From Bacteroidia bacterium (lineage in GTDB: Bacteria; Bacteroidota; Bacteroidia; Bacteroidales; VadinHA17), in contig JAPLEC010000275.1 in NCBI GenBank assembly GCA_026391515.1, positions 1 through 21,565 on the forward strand: 21,565 bases of DNA, written 5' to 3'. Every line of letters begins with the position of its first letter. Within the stretch, counting starts at the first letter, position 1. Of the stretch, positions 15,897 through 21,565 are shown one piece after another. A program made the position numbers and the translations under genes. The notes under the pieces are model-generated. The model did no database searches and had not been told where the DNA came from. It saw only the letters and a list, made by a program, of their open reading frames with translations.

Positions 15897-17078
15897 ATGA
15901 TTATGAAAGCTCCGGAAAAGCAATTAGTTATCGGACGACGGAATGCCCTTAAAATGCTGGGGCTGGGGTCTGCAGCAATGTTGTCAGGTGGCTTTAGAGA
16001 TTTAATGGCTGTCGAACCGCCGGATAAGAAGGCCAGGCCGAAGCCAGTTATCAACGAGGGCCGCAGTCCTGTTGCTTTTACTACCGGTACCGACCGAAAG
16101 GAAATGTTGTTCGAAGTGATCAAACCATTTGAAAAAGAATTAAGGGCTGGTTTGAAAAGGAAGCAACTGGTAATCAAACCGAATATGGTGGTTACCAACA
16201 AGGAACTTTGTGCAACTCACAAGGATGCGTTGCGCGCTCTCCTTGAATACCTGAAACCAATTTATAAAGGACAAATCATAATTGCTGAATCAAGTTCCAG
16301 TGTAAACTCCTCAGATGGATTTAAAAACTACAGTTATACTGACCTTGAGAAAGACTATAACATAAAATTCGTTGATCTGAATACCAAAGCAACAGGCAAA
16401 CCTTATTATATCCTCGACAGGAATCTGCATCTTGATAAAATCCAGATTGCCGATATATTCGCTAATCCTGATTATTATATTATATCATTATCACGGCTTA
16501 AGACACATAATACAGTTGTGATGACCGGGGGTATTAAGAATATTGCAATGGCTGCACCTCTTAATCCGGGATCTGTTGACGGAGGCAAACCGATAAGTTA
16601 TAAACGGAATATGCACTCGGGCGGACCTCGTTGGCTGCATTATAATATGTTCCTGATGGCACAGAGCGTTCGACCCGATTTTACGATTATCGATGGCGTT
16701 GAGGGAATGGAAGGAAATGGTCCGATCAACGGTACTCCGGTTGACCACAGGATAGCTCTGGCAGGATTTGACGTTGTGGCAATCGATAGTATGTGCGCAA
16801 GACTTATGGGCATTCCGCTTGAAAATGTCGGGTATATTAATTATTGTGCCGCTGCTGGTCTAGGCAATATGGACAGGGACAAGATAGAAATTATTGGAGA
16901 CAAAGATCCTGATAAAAGTATCATAACTTATAAGTTGGGCTCAAATATTGCCAACCAGCTTGAATGGAAAGATCCACTTAATCTGCCATCACCGTTTGGA
17001 CCTGGACAAAAAGCTCCAAATGCACCCGCGGCTCCTGAACAGCCTGCAAATCCGACAGCACCGATAAAGCAGCCGTAA
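15897..17078 (+). CDS. DUF362-family protein with twin-arginine signal
   Basis: The 393-residue protein starts with a Tat-type signal: Arg14-Arg15 in GRRNALKM, then a mild hydrophobic stretch LGLGSAAMLSGG (21-32). This implies export in folded, perhaps cofactor-bound, form. The rest is DUF362: KPNMVV (about 97-102), AESSSS (about 130-135), SRLKTHNTVVMTGGIKN (199-215) and the IDGVEGMEGNGP block (about 264-275). No ferredoxin-like cysteine cluster is present, unlike the longer DUF362 iron-sulfur proteins. The last 25 or so residues are Pro/Ala-rich and probably unstructured. The biochemical role of DUF362 is not established. Its position 23 bases after an exported RraA protein suggests the two act on the same periplasmic compound. 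An in-frame ATG at 15903 is an alternative start. Confidence 0.75.
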   Translation: MIMKAPEKQLVIGRRNALKMLGLGSAAMLSGGFRDLMAVEPPDKKARPKPVINEGRSPVAFTTGTDRKEMLFEVIKPFEKELRAGLKRKQLVIKPNMVVTNKELCATHKDALRALLEYLKPIYKGQIIIAESSSSVNSSDGFKNYSYTDLEKDYNIKFVDLNTKATGKPYYILDRNLHLDKIQIADIFANPDYYIISLSRLKTHNTVVMTGGIKNIAMAAPLNPGSVDGGKPISYKRNMHSGGPRWLHYNMFLMAQSVRPDFTIIDGVEGMEGNGPINGTPVDHRIALAGFDVVAIDSMCARLMGIPLENVGYINYCAAAGLGNMDRDKIEIIGDKDPDKSIITYKLGSNIANQLEWKDPLNLPSPFGPGQKAPNAPAAPEQPANPTAPIKQP

Positions 17079-17159
17079 GAGGTTTTATAATTTTGGAAAT
17101 TAATTATATAGGATTCCGGTTAATATCTTTTAAGCAAAAATATATTAAAAAGTAAACCA

Positions 17160-18047
17160 ATGGAAAAAAAGCTAATGGGAGTTTTCGCGCCTATTACAAC
17201 TCCGTTTGATGCAAAAGGAGAGGTTGCATATGATAAACTCAAAGACAATATGAAATTCTATTCAAAGTCAGGGCTGAAGGGATACCTTGCTTTGGGCTCC
17301 AATGGAGAAAACAAAAGTCTTTCCAACAGCGAAAAGGAGAAAGTCCTTGAAACAATAATCAAGAACAAGGGATCTGACCAGGTTGTTATGGCCGGATGTA
17401 TTTTTGAATCCACAAGGGAAACCATAGAATTCGCGAAAATTGCACAGGGATTGGGAGCAGATTTTATAACACTTCTGCCTCCGTCGTATTTCAAGAAGGA
17501 GATGACCGATCCCGTGCTTCTCAGGTATTTTACGGATGTTGCCAGCAGCCTTACTACTCCATGCCTTGTATACAATGCACCCCAGTTCTGCGGTGGAACA
17601 ACACTGTCAGTCAGCCTGATCAAGGATCTGGCAAAACATCCTAATATCAAGGGTGTAAAAGATTCTTCAACAGGGAACATAGAGAGCTTCCTGCTTGCAG
17701 TGCGGGATGTATTCAATGTAATGCCTGGTTCTGCCAACTTCTTTGTTAACGGTCTCATTATGGGTGCACCGGGAGGGGTCATTTCCCTGGCCAACGTTTT
17801 TCCTGAAATTACCTGTAAATTATATGATCTTACCGTAAACAGACAGTATGAAGAGGCTTTTAAGCTTAATGAGAAAGTCATTCAGCTTAATAAGACGGTA
17901 TCAGGCACCGGGGGTGTTGCCGCTGTAAAATATGCAATGGACCTGGCTGGCCTTTATGGAGGAAATCCCCGGCTTCCGCTGCTGCCTTTAGGCGATGACG
18001 TGAAAATGAAAATTGAAGATTATCTGAAAAAAGAAAATTTGATATGA
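17160..18047 (+). CDS. DapA/NanA-family aldolase, closest in motif to 4-hydroxy-2-oxoglutarate aldolase
   Basis: The 295-residue protein is a class I (Schiff-base) aldolase of the dihydrodipicolinate synthase/N-acetylneuraminate lyase superfamily. The Schiff-base lysine is Lys167 (KGVKDSS) and the proton-relay tyrosine Tyr138 (VYNAP). The substrate loop is GSNGE (46-50), as in 4-hydroxy-2-oxoglutarate aldolases, not the GTTGE of lysine-pathway enzymes, so it is most likely catabolic. It would cleave or form a 2-keto acid to give pyruvate plus an aldehyde (glyoxylate, glycolaldehyde or glyceraldehyde). The gene's stop overlaps the next start by 4 bases (ATGA), coupling it to the hydroxyacid dehydrogenase, which could reduce such a product. 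A 2-keto-3-deoxy-sugar-acid aldolase role is an equally open alternative. Confidence 0.85.
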   Translation: MEKKLMGVFAPITTPFDAKGEVAYDKLKDNMKFYSKSGLKGYLALGSNGENKSLSNSEKEKVLETIIKNKGSDQVVMAGCIFESTRETIEFAKIAQGLGADFITLLPPSYFKKEMTDPVLLRYFTDVASSLTTPCLVYNAPQFCGGTTLSVSLIKDLAKHPNIKGVKDSSTGNIESFLLAVRDVFNVMPGSANFFVNGLIMGAPGGVISLANVFPEITCKLYDLTVNRQYEEAFKLNEKVIQLNKTVSGTGGVAAVKYAMDLAGLYGGNPRLPLLPLGDDVKMKIEDYLKKENLI

Positions 18048-19012
18048 AAAAAGTACTGGTAAATGAGAAAGTAAGCCCTGATGCACTTAATATTCTTAAG
18101 AAGGCGGCTGAAGTCGTGTATATGCCATCAGGCGATCATGATGAGTTCCGAAGACTTGTCAGGGATGTGACTGCCGTGATGCTTGATACTACTATAAAAT
18201 TCACACCTGAGCTCATGGACATGGCCCCTGATCTTAAAGTTATAAGCCGCACAGGGACAGGAGTAGACAACGTTGATATTGAAGCTGCAACTAAAAGAGG
18301 GATAATGGTTTTACATACCCCGGATGCTAATACGCTGACAGTTGCCGAACATACAGTTGCCTTTATCGGGGCAATAACGAAACACATGTTATTCCTTGAT
18401 TCTGAAACCCGGCAGGGAAAGTTTAAAACTGCAAGAAGGCTGTATCTTCCGGTTGATCTCGATGGCAAAACACTTGGAATAATCGGATACGGAAGGATCG
18501 GGAAACAGGTTGCCAGAAGATGTATGGCTGCTTTTAATATGAAGGTAATAATTTATGACCCCTATATTAGCGACGATGTCGTTGCTCCGGGAGTGGTCAG
18601 GTACAGCAATGAAGAAGATGTCTATAAACAGGCAGATGTCCTTACAATACACGTACCCCTTACCGAGGAGACCAGGAAACACGTGCGTGAAAAACTCCTT
18701 TCACTGATGAAACCTTCAGCATACCTGATAAATACGGCAAGAGGGAATATCATTGATGAAGCTTATGTTGTTAAAATGCTGAATGAGAACAGGCTTATGG
18801 GGGCAGCGTTTGATGTTCTGACCAATGAACCTCCTCTCGAAGATGAGGAATTTTTAAAGAATCCGAAGACTATTATAAGTCCTCATAGTGCTGCGCTAAC
18901 CGCAGAGTGTACGGTCAGGGTAGCCTGTGAAGCAGCTCAGGGAATAGTGGATTATCTCGAAGGCAGGATGCCAAAGTCAATTTTTAACAGGAAAGGTCTA
19001 AACATAAAATAA
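18044..19012 (+). CDS. D-2-hydroxyacid dehydrogenase (phosphoglycerate/glyoxylate reductase type)
   Basis: The 322-residue protein is a complete NAD(P)-dependent D-isomer 2-hydroxyacid dehydrogenase. The nucleotide-binding GYGRIG motif is at 148-153 and is followed by an acidic residue at the end of the next strand (IIYDPY), which favours NAD(H). The catalytic set is Arg233 (NTARGNIID), Glu262 (LTNEPP) and His281 (SPHSAAL). Length is that of glyoxylate/hydroxypyruvate reductases and short PGDHs; there is no C-terminal ACT domain, so it is unlikely to be the regulated serine-pathway enzyme. Being coupled to an aldolase gene and followed 4 bases later by a sugar kinase, it probably reduces the aldehyde-acid formed by the aldolase or oxidises a sugar-acid intermediate. 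Confidence 0.85.
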   Translation: MKKVLVNEKVSPDALNILKKAAEVVYMPSGDHDEFRRLVRDVTAVMLDTTIKFTPELMDMAPDLKVISRTGTGVDNVDIEAATKRGIMVLHTPDANTLTVAEHTVAFIGAITKHMLFLDSETRQGKFKTARRLYLPVDLDGKTLGIIGYGRIGKQVARRCMAAFNMKVIIYDPYISDDVVAPGVVRYSNEEDVYKQADVLTIHVPLTEETRKHVREKLLSLMKPSAYLINTARGNIIDEAYVVKMLNENRLMGAAFDVLTNEPPLEDEEFLKNPKTIISPHSAALTAECTVRVACEAAQGIVDYLEGRMPKSIFNRKGLNIK

Positions 19013-19016
19013 TTGA

Positions 19017-20078
19017 ATGATGAGCACAGAAAAAAAATATGATCTGATCGGTTTTGGTGAAGCAATGATAAGGTTCACTGCTCCGGACCACGCAAGGCTT
19101 GAACAATGTACCCATCTTCACATTGCAATTGCAGCAGCTGAATTGAATGTTACCGTTAACTCCTCAAGACTCGGGCATAAGAGCGCCTGGGTATCAAAAC
19201 TTGTGGATATATGGTCAGGACACTACATTATTAATAAAGGCAGGGAACATGGTGTTGATATGTCAGGCGTGATACTTCTGCCTTTTGACGGAAAGGGTAC
19301 TGTAAGAAATGGGCTGTGCTACCTTGAAGTAGGTATTGGGCCCAGGGCCAGCAAACAGATGTACGACAGGGCACACTCGGCTATCAGTCTTATTAAACCG
19401 GGCGATATTGACTGGGAAAAAACACTCTCCCAGACAAAGTGGTTCCATACTACCGGAATCACTACAGCGATTTCTGATAATGCAGCCGCTGAAGCAATCG
19501 CATCTCTGAAAACCGCTAAAAAGCTTGGTGTTACCACCAGCTTTGACTTGAATTTCAGATCAACTTTATGGAGTTCAGAAAAGGCCAGAGAGGTGATGAA
19601 GAAGGTTATGCCATATGTGGATGTAATTATAGGCAACGAAGAAGATTTTGAAAAAATGCTTGGGATAAAAGCTGAAGGCGGATCAGAATCCTATTCGGAC
19701 CTTAATCCTGAAAGCTATAAAGCTGTGGCCCAGCAGGTCGTAACGCAATTTCCAAATGTTCAGGTAGTGGGAACGACTTTGAGGCATGTAAAGACAGCTC
19801 TCCTGAATGACTGGCAGACAGTTATGCTTTACAAGAATAAATTTTATGCTTCAAGAAAATATGAGGATCTTGAGATTCTTGACAGGACAGGAGGAGGAGA
19901 CAGTTTTGCTTCAGCACTTATCTGCTGCATGCTCGAAGGAAAAGATCCGCAGGAGACGATTGAATTCTCAGCCGCCTATTCTGCTCTGTGCCACGGATTC
20001 ATGGGTGACTGGAACTGGGCTACAAGAGCTGAGGCAGAAAAAGTTATGAAAGGCGGAAGTGCCAGGGTCATACGTTAG
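19017..20078 (+). CDS. PfkB-family kinase, 2-keto-3-deoxygluconate kinase-like, with altered N-terminal motif
   Basis: The 353-residue protein has the ribokinase fold. The C-terminal PfkB signature DRTGGGDSF (289-297) holds the catalytic Asp295 and the anion hole. Parts of the N-terminal half read like KDG kinases (GEAMIRF at 14-20, LCYLEVGIGPRASK, YDRAHSAISLIKPGDIDW). However, the substrate-binding GGAExN motif of that group is changed to AAAELN (Ala39-Ala40 in place of the two glycines). Known family activity is ATP-dependent phosphorylation of a sugar or keto-sugar acid. The change suggests a different or smaller substrate (inference). It lies 4 bases after the dehydrogenase gene, so it belongs to the same transcript, and may supply the phosphosugar used by the isomerase and transketolase upstream. 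Confidence 0.85.
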   Translation: MMSTEKKYDLIGFGEAMIRFTAPDHARLEQCTHLHIAIAAAELNVTVNSSRLGHKSAWVSKLVDIWSGHYIINKGREHGVDMSGVILLPFDGKGTVRNGLCYLEVGIGPRASKQMYDRAHSAISLIKPGDIDWEKTLSQTKWFHTTGITTAISDNAAAEAIASLKTAKKLGVTTSFDLNFRSTLWSSEKAREVMKKVMPYVDVIIGNEEDFEKMLGIKAEGGSESYSDLNPESYKAVAQQVVTQFPNVQVVGTTLRHVKTALLNDWQTVMLYKNKFYASRKYEDLEILDRTGGGDSFASALICCMLEGKDPQETIEFSAAYSALCHGFMGDWNWATRAEAEKVMKGGSARVIR

Positions 20079-20080
20079 AT

Positions 20081-20120
20081 TTATGACCGAATTTTTAACA
20101 TTTATGACTGATATTTTAAT
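20081..20120 (+). promoter_or_regulatory. 21-bp-period direct repeat upstream of susC, candidate HTCS/AraC-type operator
   Basis: TTTATGACCGAATTTTTAA (20081-20099) and TTTATGACTGATATTTTAA (20102-20120) match at 16 of 19 positions with a 21-base period, two helical turns. This is the spacing at which AraC-type double-HTH dimers contact direct repeats. A similar single copy (14 of 19) lies at 185-203, upstream of the GH51-like gene. Binding by the HTCS encoded here is an inference. Confidence 0.4.
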
Positions 20121-20192
20121 GAATACATTACAGAGAAAAATTTAATTTTATAAGTGTGATGTTTTTATATATAAAGATTACTTTTTCAAAGT

Positions 20193-20219
20193 AATATATT
20201 TAATATATTTAATATATTT
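20193..20219 (+). repeat. Three tandem copies of AATATATTT before susC
   Basis: Three exact 9-base copies run from 20193 to 20219, ending 25 bases before the susC start. The tract is pure A+T and lies in the core promoter or leader. Its copy number could vary by slippage and alter promoter geometry, but it may also be simple AT-rich sequence. Confidence 0.5.
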
Positions 20220-20244
20220 ATTACTAACCTAACCCTCAAAAACT

Positions 20245-21565
20245 ATGAGAAAACTGACTACTCTGCTTGTATTCCTGTTTTTTGCAGGTCTACAGGTTGT
20301 TTTTGCTCAACGAACAGTTACCGGTAGAGTAACCAAAGCGGCAGATGATACCCCGCTTGCGGGTGTTACTGTAATGGTTAAAGGGACTACTGTCGGTGTT
20401 GTTACTGATGTCGATGGAAGATTTACTATCTCGGTGCCGAACAACGAGGCTGTTTTACAATTCTCCTTCATCGGGTTTATTACAAAGGAAATATCGGTTG
20501 GTACGCAGACAACATTTACAATTTCCCTTGAAGAAGCTACAACGGAGATTGAAGAAGTCGTAGTAACAGCCCTTGGTATAAAGCGGGAGGCAAAAAGCCT
20601 TGGCTATTCAGCCACTACGGTTAACACCCTGCAAGTCACTGAAAACACCAATATGAATATGGGAAATGCCTTAATGGGTAAAGTTGCAGGGCTTAATGTA
20701 TCAGCTCCTCCGACAGGCCCCGGAGGTTCATCAAAGCTGAGAATCCGCGGCCAGTCATCATTCGGAGGTTATAACGCTCCTTTGATTGTCGTGAACGGAG
20801 TACCGATAAATAACAGTGCTTCTTTTACCGGAATCGGTGGTGACTTTGGAGATGGACTGCAAAGTATCAATTCTGATGATATTGAATCCATAACAGTTCT
20901 GAAAGGGGCTTCTGCTGCTGCTCTATACGGCTACCGTGCAAAAGATGGGGTTATAATTATGACCACCAAGGCTGGAGCCGGAAGAAAGGGACTTGGAGTA
21001 GAATTGACTTCAGGTATAATTTTCGACAAGGCGATTGACTTTACAGATTTCCAGTATGTATATGGACAGGGTGCAGGTGGTGTACGTCCTGCAAGTGTGG
21101 CTGATGCCCGTTCCACTTCGAGCTTGTGTTTCGGTGAGAAAATGGATGGAGCTTTGGTATGGTGCTACGACGGCCAACAGCATCCATATTCACCGGTTAA
21201 AGATCGCCTGGGATTTTATCAAACAGGTACTACCTGGAATACCACTGTTGCATTTTCAGGAGGTAATGAAAACGGTTCATTCCACTTATCAGTTGCTAAT
21301 AATGATGCAAAAGCCATTACTCCGAATTCAAAATTCAATAAAAAGATTATTGACTATGGCATTGTTTATAAATTCGGAAAACTTACCCTCCAGTCAAATG
21401 GCAATTATTCTATTGAATATAACCAGAATCCTCCGGGAAGTACCCAGGGTCTTGGTATTGCCAATACTGTCTACACAACTGCAGTAAGCGATGACCTGAG
21501 ATGGGTGAAAGACCTTTACAAAGATCCGGTGACCGGCAACGAGTACACGATAACAAATAGGTCCT
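20245..21565 (+). CDS. SusC-like TonB-dependent outer-membrane transporter, 5' part
   Basis: The frame starts at the ATG at 20245 and is open for 440 codons to the window edge, so the gene is cut by the window and not by mutation; SusC proteins normally have about 1000 residues. The signal peptide (1-22) ends VVFAQ. A carboxypeptidase-regulatory-like beta-sandwich follows (about 23-100, TVTGRVTKAADDTPLAGV, TDVDGRFTI). Next are the TonB-box region EEVVVTALG (103-111) and the plug domain (about 115-240, KVAGLNVSAPP, LRIRGQSSF, SITVLKGASAAALYG). The barrel begins after about 245. The phylum signature usually written ALYGSRAANG is ALYGYRAKDG here. With a SusD partner, expected just downstream but outside the window, it would import oligosaccharides across the outer membrane. 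It is 166 bases after the kinase gene, and the 21-bp-period repeat lies in that gap. Confidence 0.95.
   Translation, partial: MRKLTTLLVFLFFAGLQVVFAQRTVTGRVTKAADDTPLAGVTVMVKGTTVGVVTDVDGRFTISVPNNEAVLQFSFIGFITKEISVGTQTTFTISLEEATTEIEEVVVTALGIKREAKSLGYSATTVNTLQVTENTNMNMGNALMGKVAGLNVSAPPTGPGGSSKLRIRGQSSFGGYNAPLIVVNGVPINNSASFTGIGGDFGDGLQSINSDDIESITVLKGASAAALYGYRAKDGVIIMTTKAGAGRKGLGVELTSGIIFDKAIDFTDFQYVYGQGAGGVRPASVADARSTSSLCFGEKMDGALVWCYDGQQHPYSPVKDRLGFYQTGTTWNTTVAFSGGNENGSFHLSVANNDAKAITPNSKFNKKIIDYGIVYKFGKLTLQSNGNYSIEYNQNPPGSTQGLGIANTVYTTAVSDDLRWVKDLYKDPVTGNEYTITNRS

Noticed and set aside
17258..17881. Long open frame (207 codons) on the minus strand
   Set aside because: It lies wholly inside the DapA-family aldolase gene, whose catalytic motifs are clear, and its translation matches nothing recognisable.
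21035..21487. Open frame of 150 codons on the + strand near the right edge
   Set aside because: It is out of frame within the SusC gene, which has an uninterrupted frame with signal peptide, TonB-box and plug motifs from 20245 to the end.

Overview
The window looks like a carbohydrate-utilisation region of a Bacteroidota (probably Bacteroidales-type) chromosome or metagenomic contig. Four things support this: a SusC-type TonB-dependent transporter at the right edge, a one-protein hybrid two-component regulator of the kind found only in this phylum's polysaccharide loci, exported glycosidases with Bacteroidota-style signal peptides, and a TAnnTTTG-type promoter element. No tRNA, rRNA, CRISPR array, insertion sequence or phage gene was seen.

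Left half (1-10455): an exported GH51-like glycosidase on the + strand faces a minus-strand group made of the hybrid regulator (6454-10455), a GH51 arabinofuranosidase lipoprotein locus (3592-6276) and an exported CBM9-like protein (2653-3453). The GH51 lipoprotein gene is split by one in-frame TAA at 5557-5559. Its reading frame and family homology continue directly across the stop, so it is a nonsense-mutated gene, a sequencing error or, less likely, a readthrough site. The convergent gap at 2515-2652 holds a MITE/REP-like imperfect inverted repeat.

Middle (10456-11029): the only sizeable gap, lying between the divergently transcribed regulator and the catabolic genes. It contains candidate promoters for both sides, an 11-bp direct repeat at a 55-bp period, and a strong + strand terminator with no + strand gene before it.

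Right half (11030-21565): ten + strand genes in tight groups. They encode an RpiB/LacAB-family sugar-phosphate isomerase with altered active-site motifs, a two-subunit transketolase, a BASS-family carrier, an RraA-fold protein with a Sec signal, a DUF362 protein with a twin-arginine signal, a DapA-family aldolase resembling 4-hydroxy-2-oxoglutarate aldolase, a D-2-hydroxyacid dehydrogenase, a PfkB/KDG-kinase-like kinase lacking the usual diglycine, and the 5' part of a SusC gene (running off the window).

How they may work together (inference): the GH51 enzymes release a furanosidic sugar, SusC imports oligosaccharides, and the regulator senses them. The metabolic genes are not the usual arabinose set (no AraA/AraB/AraD). 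They fit a pathway that passes through a sugar acid or keto acid (BASS uptake, aldolase, 2-hydroxyacid reductase), plus a branch in which a ketose or tetrose phosphate is isomerised and split by transketolase. The exported RraA/DUF362 pair inside this operon and the altered motifs in three of the enzymes are the best candidates for something undescribed.
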